This document shows positions 8,569 through 17,747 of a stretch of 64,000 nucleotides of DNA, one piece after another. Position 1 is the first letter of the stretch; every line of letters begins with the position of its first letter. The notes under the pieces were generated by a model. That model saw only the letters and a program-made list of their open reading frames with translations. It was not told the origin of the DNA and made no database searches. Origin of the DNA: Flavobacteriales bacterium UBA5040 (GTDB lineage: Bacteria > Bacteroidota > Bacteroidia > Flavobacteriales > Weeksellaceae). The translations under genes and the position numbers were made by a program. The stretch spans positions 1 through 64,000 of the forward strand of contig DIBY01000025.1 of assembly GCA_002415135.1 (NCBI GenBank), in the 5' to 3' direction.

Positions 8569-9039
8569 TTAGATCGTAACCGCTCGGATTAGTCTGTTTT
8601 TATCTGAAATATGTTCTTCCATAGAGATCATACTTTCAGTTCTCATCACATCCTGGATGTCATCAATCTGATAAATGATTCTTTTAGCATCTTCTGTATT
8701 CTTCGCTTTTACTTTGCAGAAAATGTTATATTTTCCAGAGATCACACTTGCTTCAATAACGTTAGGAATGGTTCCTAATTCTTTTAAAACATCCTGAGTT
8801 CTATTTGACTTGGTCAATAAAATTCCGATGAATGCGGTAAAGTGGTAATCTAATTTAGAGTAATCAATGTTAAGTGAAGAACCTAAAATAATTCCTGCAT
8901 CTTCCATTTTCTTAACACGTACGTGGATTGTTCCTGCTGAAACGTCCATTTGTTTGGCGATCTCTGTAAAAGGCATTCTGGTATTCTCTACTAAGAAATC
9001 CAGAATTTTCTTATCTATTTCGTCGAGTTGATAATTCAT
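8569..9039 (-). CDS. Lrp/AsnC-family transcriptional regulator
   Basis: A 156-residue feast/famine regulator. The N-terminal helix-turn-helix is clear (DEIDKKILDFLVENTRMPFTE, then AKQMDVSAGTIHVRVKKME), followed by the RAM ligand-binding domain (FTAFIGILLTKSNRTQDVL and ISGKYNIFCKVKAKNTED). Such proteins bind amino acids and control their metabolism. Transcribed alone from a good promoter and closed by a terminator, so it is a single-gene unit. The amino acid sensed cannot be read from the sequence. Confidence 0.9.
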   Translation of the reverse strand: MNYQLDEIDKKILDFLVENTRMPFTEIAKQMDVSAGTIHVRVKKMEDAGIILGSSLNIDYSKLDYHFTAFIGILLTKSNRTQDVLKELGTIPNVIEASVISGKYNIFCKVKAKNTEDAKRIIYQIDDIQDVMRTESMISMEEHISDKNRLIRAVTI

Positions 9040-9083
9040 TTTTATGTTATTATATATTTAATAATAGTATCCTATATTTTTTG

Positions 9084-9113
9084 CAAATTTACGAAAAAAT
9101 CTGAATACACAAA
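9084..9113 (-). promoter_or_regulatory. promoter of the Lrp-family gene
   Basis: On the minus strand TTTG (9110-9113) lies 18 bases before TAAATTTG (9084-9091), a full Bacteroidota -33/-7 match. The start codon is 45 bases downstream of the -7 element. Confidence 0.6.
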
Positions 9114-9170
9114 AACTATCTCAAATATTAATACATTTTAACTAAAACCGAAACTTTTACTTAAATATTC

Positions 9171-12100
9171 TTAATTTTTCACATCGTTTTTAATGGAATC
9201 TGTTTTAATTGGCTGTTCCTTCCGATTTTGATTTTTGTTCTTTTTCTTTCTTTTAAAGATTGTATTGAAACTTTTGCTATACACAACACCCACTCCGTAG
9301 CTTTGATTGGCTCCAGCGTTGCCAGAAGCTGCACCGTTGAGTCCAATATTGGTTGGTTTCGAATACCCTCGAAGCAATCTTGTTCCATCATTTTTCTTAG
9401 ACCAGTCATATTCTACAATTCCTTCTCCAGAAAGATAATCACTGCCCGCATTTTCGGACTTAGAAATCGGAATTCCCAAACCGGTCTTCACCGTAACTCT
9501 CGGAGATAAGGCGAAACTTAAACTTGCATTGGCACGATCACCGGTGTTAGAACCGGCATCACCTTTCAAATAATTTAAATCGACCTGAAATTCATTACTG
9601 ATCGTATTTAAAACCGATCCTAATTGTTTAAACAATATATTGTATCCAGAACTTTCGGCAAAATTCCCGATGTTGATATCAAATCCAGAATTGGTATCAT
9701 TGAAACTGTTGAGTACCAGGATTGACCCAAACTGAATGATCTTCTCATCTTCATTGCTCATTTTTTCAGCAAGGGTCTCCTTCAAACTACTGGAAACATC
9801 CTGAGCGGAAACTCCTAATTCGATCTTCGGATTGTTGAGCGTTTGTGTAATTTTAGTAGAAAGAACGACATTAATTGGTTGTAAAGTACCCAGGTTTAAA
9901 TACTGTCCCGCGTTAGTTACCGTACGCAGATAAGTTGCGTCAATGTTGAGCTGTGGCGCAATCGCATCACCATCCCAACGGATTGAACTTCCTTTTGATA
10001 TTTGGAAAGTACGGTTAAGAATCGCTTTTGAAACAAAAGTTCCGTTATCAACAATATAATTTCCGTTCATCGCAATGGCTCCTGTTCTACTCATGGTAAA
10101 ACGCAGTCGCTCGGAATTTCCGCGTACGCTGATATCACCGATATCGTCTCCGACCAAAACATTTACGGTTGTTCCTTTATCGACCTCTAAATTAAAATCG
10201 ACGTTCATATTAGCACCCGATTTCTTTTTGACTTCCGTTGTAATCGCACCACTGTCGTCGCGGGTTAGAAAACGCAACATCTTAAATTCCTCCACGTTTG
10301 AAGTCGAATTCGAGTTAAAGGTAAATACAGAATTATTAAGCGCCTTCATTTCTGGCGTCGAAATACTTAACCCAGAAACTGGTCCATCAACGTAGATGGT
10401 TCCGTTGCCATAGACTCTTCCCCAAAATAAATCATAATCTTTTTGAGTGGTATTCAACAATAATAAATTATCGGCCCGCATTACTAAGTTGACTCCCATC
10501 GATGATAAAGTTTCAAACTGAATCGCTCCAGATATCGAACCACTGGAGTTAGAGCGTCCATCTTTTACACCAATATCATTCAGAATAGCCAAACCTCGTG
10601 ACAGTGAAACTACAGTATCATCAAAGGAATAATCAACACCCGTAAAATCCAGTTTTAATCCAAATTTAGTTAAAGCAATATCACCACTATAATCGATATC
10701 GTTTAACTGGCCTGTTATTCTTAAATCACCCGAAGCTTTACCACGAATATTCGAAAATATGCCCTGTACAAATTGTTGTGCAAAGGCGACATCGAAATTA
10801 TCCATTTTAGCTAATAAATCCAGTGACGGTGAAGGTGTATTATTATTAATTGTTCCGGTGAGGTGCAAATCATTATTACCGATAATTCCTGTTGAGATCG
10901 CTTTTATATCAACATCAAACACATTAGGAATCGGACTGTTTTTGGTCATGATTTCTATCCTTCCCATTTCCTGGCCGTTCATAAAAATATCGCTGATCTT
11001 TAAATCGATAAGTGGTTCCAGATTATTTTTGTCCATTTTGATATTAAAATTACCATTGGCAATTCCATTAATATCCATGTCATTTTTATTCTTAATTAAA
11101 GCGAAAACTTTAGCGATATTCAAGTTTCGAACTTCACCTTCTGCAGAGAAATCTTTGGCGGATTTGAACACCGCATCTTTTAAAAACAATTCACTGTTAT
11201 CGGAATAAAGCCTCAAATTTTGAATAAGAAAATCACCCATTTTTTTACGATACGTTATTGAGTGATCTAAAACCGGATCAGTATCTACACTCCAGGCAAC
11301 GTCATTAACGGTGACCGTTGTCGGTTCAAAACGGAAGACAAAATCTCCAGCACTATTGGTCGATTGATTCAAATTGATGCCATATTCTTTCATCTCCTGT
11401 TTTACCTCATCTTCAGGGGAACCGAGTTTGAATTTTGTGGCAATATGCAGCAGGCTGTTATTTTCATTATTTCCGCTGAGCGTAATGTCTTTTAGAATAT
11501 TCTGATTGTATTCTATACGGTCAATTTTTGCAAAGATCTGTTCTTCTAAATTCGCGGTATTGATCCTTACCATCAAACGATCAACCATGGCGCTGTCCTT
11601 CGAAACCTGATCTCTCTCATTGACTTTATAAGCTGGATTCGCAAGAGCAAGCGCTTTATCGGCGTCGGTAATATCCTGCTTTTTCGTCATCACATATTTG
11701 AGTAATTCTGCATCTACATTTAAAATCAGATTGTTAGAATTACCATCGTAAGAACCATCTATTTTTGCTCCTTTTGGAATATGAAGTTCCGGCATAAAGT
11801 AATTGACAAGACTTTGTTTCACATCGAAATCCATGGTAAAGTTTTGCCCACGATATAATTTTCTCGGCGGTGGACCAACTAATATTTTTCCGAAACCGTT
11901 TTCTACCATTCCGACTAGATCTCCCAAATTAAATTTACCGGAGATTTGTCCATTTACAGCGCCTGGGGCATCTACCGAAACAATCCGGTTTCCATTTTCA
12001 AAAAATGCTTTTACATTGGCCTGCGGAATATGAAACTTCTGATTATTCGCCGCGAAATTTATATTTTGCAAATCCGCATCGAGTGTTAGATCATTAATAT

Positions 12101-13952
12101 TGGTCATTGAAACTTTTCCATCAACGATACCGCTTACCACTTGAGTTCCTTTCGCACCCGTAAAATAATTGATGTTTAAATAATCAACATTGGCTTTAAC
12201 ATCTGCATAAAGTTTTGAGGTGCTGAAATCAATCAGTCCTTTAACATCGGCTTTTGCCTGGTCATCGTTAACATTGATAATTCCGTTGTATTTTTTATGA
12301 TCCAGAATTCCTTCTAAATAAACATTGTTAATGACTTTATCGGTAATTTCAATTTTTGAAATTTGAGATCTCGTGCGAATCACCATGGTATTGACATCGA
12401 AACTTCGACCGTCCACATTAAATTTTCCACTTATCAAACCGACCTCCTTACTCTTGGTGATCACCGAAGTATTCAAATCATTGACTTCCGCAAAGCCTCT
12501 GTATCGTGGCATATTGCTGCTGTAATCTTCCAGATAAAAATTATTGATTTTCGCCTGCCCGATTCCAGTAATTAAACTGGCCGTCGAAACGTAAACTTGT
12601 TTCGGAGTTACGCGAGCTGCGCCATTATATTTTAAACGGCCGAAATCATCAGCAAAGTTTTTCATTTTTGAGGAAATGAAATTCGGCATCATCGCTTTTA
12701 AATCTTTATAGGTAAAGTCGGCGGCAAGCGTATTGGATTCGATTAAAAAATTTCCTTTTAAAATATTAGAAATCTTCATCGATTTCGTCTTTATATTTAC
12801 TTGAGGATTACGAACCAGAAAATCATCCAATCTGAATCCATTTAATGGGCCAGTCATTTTACCGGAAACATTGATCGGTTTATAATTGTCCCAGTCCGTG
12901 ACGAAATAACTAAGGTCATAACCACTGATCTGACTTCCTTGTTTTAACTGCATATCCCACTTCACTTTATTGGTAAAATCGGACCAGGAGCCATCATTCA
13001 AATTCAATTTTAAATCTCCCTGAAGCAAAGAATGATCGGTATTAAGGGTCAAATCATCTAGAGAGAGAAAGTCATGGTTCAATTTAAAATCTGCAGAAAA
13101 TGTATCCACGAAATGTTTTTTACCCCATCTCTCAGTCGTAAATCTCATATTGTTGATTTGCGCAGAAACGTCAGAACCGATTACTTTCAATTCAGGAACT
13201 ACCAGATTTACATTTTTTGCATCGAGCCATTTTCCAGCCTCACCTTCACTATTTTGATTGATGATGGAGACTTTGGAATTGCTAATAAAAACGCGGGATT
13301 TTAATTGGAAAGGTTCCTTTTTAACCGTGGGCGATGGCGTATTGAAAAGATCTACAAACCGAATGAAATTTGAAATACTGTCTCCCTTATAAGTAATAAC
13401 TTTAAGGTCGAGCTCATCTAAAGATAAGGATTGAAACTGCAAATTTCTAGAATTACTGATGATCGTAAACCAGTCAGAATCTGCGTACAATTCTTTCGCC
13501 TTTAAAAATCGAAAATTCTTGTGATCTTTAATGGCAACCTTATGAATGTGAATATCTCCGAAATAGTTCACATCAACACTTTCAAAAGACATATTGGCAT
13601 TTAAGTCTTTATTGAGTTTCAAAATTACCTTTTGTGCTGCCCAGTTTTTGGTTGCTGGTAAACTTACAATGACGAAAAAAGAAAGAACGAGAAAAAGAGC
13701 GGTCCAAAAGATGACGAGCAATAGTTTAGCCCACCATTTATAGCTGGTTACATCTTTTGCAGCCTGTTCACCGAATTCTTTCGCTGTTTCAACCGGGTGA
13801 TTAATAGCATCAGAAGCGAGATTGGCGGCATCTTTTACCGTTTCTTTTACGCTGTCCTGAACGCTATCTACGCTTTTCTGCACAGAATCACCAATGTTTT
13901 CAGCAATCGATTTTTTGTTTTCGTTATCGTTATTATTCTCTAAATTTGCCAT
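9171..13952 (-). CDS. tamB: translocation/assembly module TamB (DUF490)
   Basis: A 1593-residue AsmA-like protein that spans the periplasm and takes part in moving lipids or assembling outer-membrane proteins. After a charged, repeat-like N-terminal tail (DSVQKSVDSVQDSVKET) there is one membrane anchor at about residues 75-98 (LLLVIFWTALFLVLSFFVIV). A long beta-rich body follows, and the TamB/DUF490 domain occupies the C-terminal third (ETLAEKMSNEDEKIIQFGSI, later RVTVKTGLGIPISK). The basic tail (FKRKKKNKNQNRK) is unusual. The frame is open further upstream, but that part overlaps tsaD on the other strand; Met at 13952 leaves four bases between the divergent start codons. Confidence 0.9.
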   Translation of the reverse strand: MANLENNNDNENKKSIAENIGDSVQKSVDSVQDSVKETVKDAANLASDAINHPVETAKEFGEQAAKDVTSYKWWAKLLLVIFWTALFLVLSFFVIVSLPATKNWAAQKVILKLNKDLNANMSFESVDVNYFGDIHIHKVAIKDHKNFRFLKAKELYADSDWFTIISNSRNLQFQSLSLDELDLKVITYKGDSISNFIRFVDLFNTPSPTVKKEPFQLKSRVFISNSKVSIINQNSEGEAGKWLDAKNVNLVVPELKVIGSDVSAQINNMRFTTERWGKKHFVDTFSADFKLNHDFLSLDDLTLNTDHSLLQGDLKLNLNDGSWSDFTNKVKWDMQLKQGSQISGYDLSYFVTDWDNYKPINVSGKMTGPLNGFRLDDFLVRNPQVNIKTKSMKISNILKGNFLIESNTLAADFTYKDLKAMMPNFISSKMKNFADDFGRLKYNGAARVTPKQVYVSTASLITGIGQAKINNFYLEDYSSNMPRYRGFAEVNDLNTSVITKSKEVGLISGKFNVDGRSFDVNTMVIRTRSQISKIEITDKVINNVYLEGILDHKKYNGIINVNDDQAKADVKGLIDFSTSKLYADVKANVDYLNINYFTGAKGTQVVSGIVDGKVSMTNINDLTLDADLQNINFAANNQKFHIPQANVKAFFENGNRIVSVDAPGAVNGQISGKFNLGDLVGMVENGFGKILVGPPPRKLYRGQNFTMDFDVKQSLVNYFMPELHIPKGAKIDGSYDGNSNNLILNVDAELLKYVMTKKQDITDADKALALANPAYKVNERDQVSKDSAMVDRLMVRINTANLEEQIFAKIDRIEYNQNILKDITLSGNNENNSLLHIATKFKLGSPEDEVKQEMKEYGINLNQSTNSAGDFVFRFEPTTVTVNDVAWSVDTDPVLDHSITYRKKMGDFLIQNLRLYSDNSELFLKDAVFKSAKDFSAEGEVRNLNIAKVFALIKNKNDMDINGIANGNFNIKMDKNNLEPLIDLKISDIFMNGQEMGRIEIMTKNSPIPNVFDVDIKAISTGIIGNNDLHLTGTINNNTPSPSLDLLAKMDNFDVAFAQQFVQGIFSNIRGKASGDLRITGQLNDIDYSGDIALTKFGLKLDFTGVDYSFDDTVVSLSRGLAILNDIGVKDGRSNSSGSISGAIQFETLSSMGVNLVMRADNLLLLNTTQKDYDLFWGRVYGNGTIYVDGPVSGLSISTPEMKALNNSVFTFNSNSTSNVEEFKMLRFLTRDDSGAITTEVKKKSGANMNVDFNLEVDKGTTVNVLVGDDIGDISVRGNSERLRFTMSRTGAIAMNGNYIVDNGTFVSKAILNRTFQISKGSSIRWDGDAIAPQLNIDATYLRTVTNAGQYLNLGTLQPINVVLSTKITQTLNNPKIELGVSAQDVSSSLKETLAEKMSNEDEKIIQFGSILVLNSFNDTNSGFDINIGNFAESSGYNILFKQLGSVLNTISNEFQVDLNYLKGDAGSNTGDRANASLSFALSPRVTVKTGLGIPISKSENAGSDYLSGEGIVEYDWSKKNDGTRLLRGYSKPTNIGLNGAASGNAGANQSYGVGVVYSKSFNTIFKRKKKNKNQNRKEQPIKTDSIKNDVKN

Positions 13953-13956
13953 TGTT

Positions 13957-15009
13957 ATGAGTGACTCAATAATTTTAGGGATAGAATCTTCTTGCGACGA
14001 CACCTCTGCGGCTGTTCTCAAAGGTAATAAAATCCTCTCCAACATCGCTGCCAATCAAGAAATCCACAACGAATATGGTGGTGTGGTTCCCGAATTAGCG
14101 TCTCGTGCGCATCAACAAAACATCATCCCAGTTGTTGAAAAAGCAGTCAATAAAGCAAATATACACAAAAAAGATATTTCTGCTATTGGTTTTACACGTG
14201 GTCCGGGACTTTTAGGATCTTTAATGGTCGGAACTTCTTTTGCTAAATCTTTGGCAATGAGTTTAGAAATTCCGTTGATTGAAGTGAACCATCTGCAAGC
14301 ACATATTCTGGCGCATTTTATTGATGATGCTAATCCACAACCTCCGAAATTTCCTTTTTTGTGTTTAACGGTTTCTGGTGGACATACGATGATCGTTTTG
14401 GTGAGAGATTATTTCGACATGGAAATAATCGGTAAAACGATCGATGACGCTGCTGGTGAAGCATTTGATAAGATTGGTAAAATTTTCGGCTTAGATTATC
14501 CTGCGGGACCAATCATTGATAAATTATCAAAAAATGGTGAAGAAAATTCTTTTAAATTTAATAAACCAAGAATAGACCATTATAATTATTCCTTTAGTGG
14601 AATTAAAACTTCAGTGCTTTATTTTATTCAAAAAGAAGTTCGCAAGAATCCAGATTTTATCAAAGAAAATTTAGATGATTTATGCGCTTCTGTTCAGCAA
14701 ACTCTTGTTGAAATTTTAATGGATAAACTGGAGAAGGCTGCCAAAGAACTCAACATCAATGAAGTTGCAATAGCAGGCGGCGTTTCGGCGAATTCCGGTT
14801 TACGTGAAACGATGCAGAAAAATGCAGAAAGATTAGGCTGGAATATTTACATTCCAAAATTTGAATATACTACCGATAATGCGGCGATGATCGCTATGGT
14901 TGCCAAGTTGAAATATGATCGGGGCGAATTTGCCGATCTATCGATTTCTGCAACGGCGAGATATGATATTGAGGAGAGTTTTAAGAAAGAAGTTAAAATC
15001 ACAGATTAA
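13957..15009 (+). CDS. tsaD: tRNA N6-adenosine threonylcarbamoyltransferase TsaD
   Basis: A 350-residue Kae1/TsaD enzyme that transfers the threonylcarbamoyl group to A37 of ANN-decoding tRNAs, working with TsaB and TsaE. It opens with ILGIESSCDDTSAAV, carries the metal-binding HxxxH as NHLQAHILAH (His112, His116), and has the nucleotide-binding TVSGGHTMIV and AIAGGVSANSGLR segments. A Met further upstream would extend it into tamB; Met at 13957 begins exactly where the family does. It is divergent from tamB with almost no intergenic DNA, so its promoter must lie inside tamB. A small unknown gene follows after 17 bases. Confidence 0.96.
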   Translation: MSDSIILGIESSCDDTSAAVLKGNKILSNIAANQEIHNEYGGVVPELASRAHQQNIIPVVEKAVNKANIHKKDISAIGFTRGPGLLGSLMVGTSFAKSLAMSLEIPLIEVNHLQAHILAHFIDDANPQPPKFPFLCLTVSGGHTMIVLVRDYFDMEIIGKTIDDAAGEAFDKIGKIFGLDYPAGPIIDKLSKNGEENSFKFNKPRIDHYNYSFSGIKTSVLYFIQKEVRKNPDFIKENLDDLCASVQQTLVEILMDKLEKAAKELNINEVAIAGGVSANSGLRETMQKNAERLGWNIYIPKFEYTTDNAAMIAMVAKLKYDRGEFADLSISATARYDIEESFKKEVKITD

Positions 15010-15026
15010 AAATCACCAATCGACAC

Positions 15027-15425
15027 ATGAAAATATTATTTGAAGAAAAGACCCTCGTCTCCCACTCTAAAAAAAGTTCCCGATATTATTGGATTCTAGA
15101 AACAGTTACCGGAACAAGAGCCGCTACAGAAAACGACACCGACTCGATGACTGCAAGTTCGGAGAAAGGATACATTCAGGATATTAAGGAGGAGATTTTA
15201 GAAAAAATTAATGCCGAACATATTTTCAGTTTTCCTTACACTCCGAAAGAGGGAGATTATCTATCATTGAAAAACAATTTGAGGAAATATGAATATTTAA
15301 ATTTAATATTCATTAATGGCAAATGGATCGAAGAGATTTATGACTGCAGTTATCGAGAATGTGACACCGACATTTACACCACCATCAAAACCGGTGTAGC
15401 CTTTTTAAGTGAAAACATAGTATAA
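15027..15425 (+). CDS. hypothetical protein, 132 residues
   Basis: No signal peptide, membrane segment or known motif is seen. The protein is acidic and mixed alpha/beta in look, with an aromatic-rich centre (SRYYWILETVTGTRA, LRKYEYLNLIFINGKWIEE) and three cysteine-free stretches before a late pair of cysteines (IYDCSYRECDTD). It starts 17 bases after tsaD and ends 79 bases before rsmE on the same strand, so the three may share a transcript, but a functional link to RNA modification is not shown. Family unknown. Confidence 0.6.
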   Translation: MKILFEEKTLVSHSKKSSRYYWILETVTGTRAATENDTDSMTASSEKGYIQDIKEEILEKINAEHIFSFPYTPKEGDYLSLKNNLRKYEYLNLIFINGKWIEEIYDCSYRECDTDIYTTIKTGVAFLSENIV

Positions 15426-15504
15426 AATCGCACTCATTTGAAATCGCATTTATTCAGTAAAAGCGCGATTGCATTTGGCGATAAAAAAAAACAATCAGCT
15501 TCAA

Positions 15505-16233
15505 ATGAAATTATTTTACGGTGAAATTAATGACAATCAAGTCATTATCGATAGTGAAGAACAAACGCATATTGTAAAAGTGTTGCGGATGAGATCGGGT
15601 GAAGAAATATTTGTCACGGATGGCAAAGGAAATCTGGCCAAGGGAAACCTGGTGTTTGAAGGTAAAAAAGTTTCACTTGACGTAAAAGAAATTCAAGAGA
15701 ATCTTCCCAATTTCTCAACGCAACTTCATATTGCAATCGCGCCAACCAAGAATATCGACCGTATCGAATTTTTTGTAGAAAAAGCGACCGAAATGGGAAT
15801 TGCAGAAATTACATTATTGCAAACCGAGAAAACCGAAAGGAAAAATCTGAATATTGATAAACTGCGAAAGCAAAGCATCGCTGCATCTAAACAAAGTTTG
15901 CGCTTTCATTTTCCGATCATTAATGATGTTATTAAATTTTCTGATTTTATTAAAGAAGTCAATTCAGAGAATACTTTTGTGGCGCATTGTAATGAAAATC
16001 TGGAGCGGATTGATTTGAAGATGTTTCGACAGGCTCAGCATGACAATCCTATCGACAAAGGAGAAAACATCACTTTTTTAATTGGTCCGGAAGGGGATTT
16101 CTCTGATAAAGAAATTCAGCTTTTGGCAGAAAAAGGAGTGAAAGCTGTTTCACTTGGAAGCCAGAGATTGCGAACGGAAACGGCGGGAGTTTTTGTTGCA
16201 GCTTGGAACTATGCTGAAAATTTAATTGGTTAA
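15505..16233 (+). CDS. rsmE: 16S rRNA (uracil1498-N3)-methyltransferase RsmE
   Basis: A 242-residue SPOUT-class methyltransferase that methylates U1498 of 16S rRNA. Motifs include QTHIVKVLRMRSGEEI near the N-terminus, KNIDRIEFFVEKATEMGI in the middle, and the SAM-binding knot LIGPEGDFSDKEI (residues 192-204) with RLRTETAGVFVAAWNY at the end. A start further upstream is possible but adds residues foreign to the family; Met at 15505 is used. Residues 173-185 (MFRQAQHDNPIDK) are encoded by a repeat-like sequence inserted between the substrate domain and the SAM knot. The frame stays open, so the enzyme is probably functional. Confidence 0.93.
   Translation: MKLFYGEINDNQVIIDSEEQTHIVKVLRMRSGEEIFVTDGKGNLAKGNLVFEGKKVSLDVKEIQENLPNFSTQLHIAIAPTKNIDRIEFFVEKATEMGIAEITLLQTEKTERKNLNIDKLRKQSIAASKQSLRFHFPIINDVIKFSDFIKEVNSENTFVAHCNENLERIDLKMFRQAQHDNPIDKGENITFLIGPEGDFSDKEIQLLAEKGVKAVSLGSQRLRTETAGVFVAAWNYAENLIG
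16023..16057. repeat. palindromic repeat inserted in frame in rsmE
   Basis: The arms GTTTCGACAGG (16023-16033) and CCTATCGACA (16048-16057) are near-complementary around CTCAGCATGACAAT. The word TTCGACAGGCTCAGCATGAC resembles a dispersed repeat common between genes in Bacteroidota. Here it is translated as part of rsmE (residues about 173-185). Confidence 0.5.
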
Positions 16234-16234
16234 A

Positions 16235-16621
16235 TTATTTTTTAGTTAATTCTATCATGTACTCTCTCAAATCGTCATTAACAAAATATTTTTTTTCTTC
16301 TACTTCTATGATGGTCGTGCTCATACAAAAATCTATTCTTTTAGAACTTTTGTAAAGAAATCCGTCAATTCTAGCATTAATAGTCCAATCGGAGTCTGCA
16401 GGTTTTAGTCGAGACATAAGGTCAAATATTTTCCTAGTTTCCAGTTCTGATAAAACCCGAAGCTTAGTCTGTTGAGATTGTACTAAATCTTCACAACTAA
16501 TCGATTTTACGGTTGTTGTATATAAGTTCATGTAATGAATTTGAGATCGTTTACGACCACAAGAAAAAGAAATCAACATGATCAAAAACAAACCAACGAA
16601 AATTTTTACTTGACTTTTCAT
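16235..16621 (-). CDS. small putative lipoprotein
   Basis: A 128-residue protein with a signal peptide ending in LISFSC, a good lipobox, followed by GRKRSQIHY. The mature part has no recognised domain; it shows CEDLVQSQQTKLRVL and a beta-rich end (TTIIEVEEKKYFVNDDLREY). It lies convergent to rsmE with almost no gap and begins one base after the stop codon of the TrmH-type gene, so those two are one transcript on the minus strand. The start at 16621 is chosen because it directly precedes the signal; a Met four codons upstream would overlap the previous gene. Function unknown. Confidence 0.65.
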   Translation of the reverse strand: MKSQVKIFVGLFLIMLISFSCGRKRSQIHYMNLYTTTVKSISCEDLVQSQQTKLRVLSELETRKIFDLMSRLKPADSDWTINARIDGFLYKSSKRIDFCMSTTIIEVEEKKYFVNDDLREYMIELTKK

Positions 16622-16622
16622 T

Positions 16623-17279
16623 TTAATTATCACCTAAATATTTTGCTAAAATTCGCTCTCCACTTTGTAAGGAATTTACGGCCCAGCGTACTTTCATTTC
16701 CCACATTTTTTCTTCGGAAAGTTTATAGTCCAAATTAGATTTCATTAATTTCTGTTTGAGTTCATAGACACAAATCGCAGCAGCGACGGAAACATTAAAA
16801 CTCCTAGTAAATCCATACATTGGAATAGCTAACGTTTCATCGGCGAAATCTAAGATCTCGTCGGTGACTCCGGCTGCTTCCGTTCCGAAAACCAAAGCAA
16901 CAGGTTCGGTGATTTGAAAATCTGGAAGAAGTGTTGCGTTATTTTCTGGGGAGACCGCGACGATCTTATAACCGCGATTTTTAATTTCTTTGATCGAATC
17001 TAAATGGTGTGGAAGTTTTTCTACTTCTACCCAGGTTTCGGCACCTTTGGTTACGCGCAGGTTTGGATTGAATTCATTCTCACTTTCCATGGCTACGATC
17101 TTATGAAATCCACATGCTTCCACTGACCTTACAATCGCAGCGGCATTTCGGAACTGAAAAACATCTTCGATCACCGACAAAACAAAATCTGAACTTTCGG
17201 GAGCAAAATGATTGATTTTCTGCAGTCGTTCGTCAGTGAGAAATTGTTGAAGATATTCGAAAGTTTTCTGGTTTTTCAT
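16623..17279 (-). CDS. TrmH-family tRNA/rRNA 2'-O-methyltransferase
   Basis: A 218-residue SpoU/TrmH-type SPOUT enzyme that adds a 2'-O-methyl group to ribose, probably on tRNA. Conserved elements are SVIEDVFQFRNAAAIVRSVE near the N-terminus (motif 1 with the catalytic arginine), VALVFGTEAAGVTDEIL (motif 2) and MYGFTRSFNVSVAAAICVYE (motif 3, SAM knot). The N- and C-terminal helical extensions around the core fit TrmH, which makes Gm18 in tRNA, better than the rRNA enzyme RlmB, but the target base is inferred. A short lipoprotein gene follows directly. Confidence 0.88.
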   Translation of the reverse strand: MKNQKTFEYLQQFLTDERLQKINHFAPESSDFVLSVIEDVFQFRNAAAIVRSVEACGFHKIVAMESENEFNPNLRVTKGAETWVEVEKLPHHLDSIKEIKNRGYKIVAVSPENNATLLPDFQITEPVALVFGTEAAGVTDEILDFADETLAIPMYGFTRSFNVSVAAAICVYELKQKLMKSNLDYKLSEEKMWEMKVRWAVNSLQSGERILAKYLGDN

Positions 17280-17540
17280 GACGTCAAAAATACTGAATAA
17301 TTTGGAACATGGAAAGGCTTAAGAAGCTACGAATATTGATGGATGATGTATAAAAATTAATAATTTATTTTTTTACAAAAACAATTTAAGATTAGAATCA
17401 CAGAAATTACGAAAATAGAATTTCCGCATTCTTTGAAAAATATTTTTAGAGTGGGAGGCGCGAGCGAAGTGAGCGCTAATAGGTCTAAGTATCAAGCGTT
17501 CTTCAAGATGTCAAAATTAAATTGATGTGTTGACTCAAAT

Positions 17541-17700
17541 GCGGACTTGCGATAGGGATCGCAGTGGAAATCCCGGAATAAGTGTGGGCAAATATAAGCG
17601 GTCATTTTATAAGCGGCTGCATGAGGAATTGCAACGAAGAGCCCGGTTTTTTAGATTTTTTGCGTGGGCATTTGGTTTGGCAAAAATCTAAAAAAATCGC
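17541..17700 (+). repeat. repeat pair plus strong hairpin upstream of asparaginase
   Basis: The 468-base gap before ansA has no gene but clear structure. Two related 22-base words lie 70 bases apart, GGGATCGCAGTGGAAATCCC at 17555 and GGAATTGCAACGAAGAGCCC at 17625, both ending CCCGG. Directly after the second, TTTTTTAGATTTTTTG (17647-17662) pairs with CAAAAATCTAAAAAAA (17681-17696) around 18 bases. This could be a small structured RNA with its end hairpin, or a decayed dispersed repeat of flavobacteria. The rest of the gap (17280-17540) shows only a short GCGC-flanked palindrome near 17458-17475. Confidence 0.5.
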
Positions 17701-17747
17701 CCAAAAAGGAATTTTTAATATTCTGCGAAATGCTGTATTTTTGGAAG

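Noticed and set aside
10075..11208. Frames of over 100 residues antisense to tamB
   Set aside because: They mirror the tamB coding pattern, have no signal or motif, and lie inside a conserved gene.
13953..14054. N-terminal extension of TamB on the minus strand
   Set aside because: The extra residues are antisense to the conserved start of tsaD and look nothing like TamB; Met at 13952 is the natural start.
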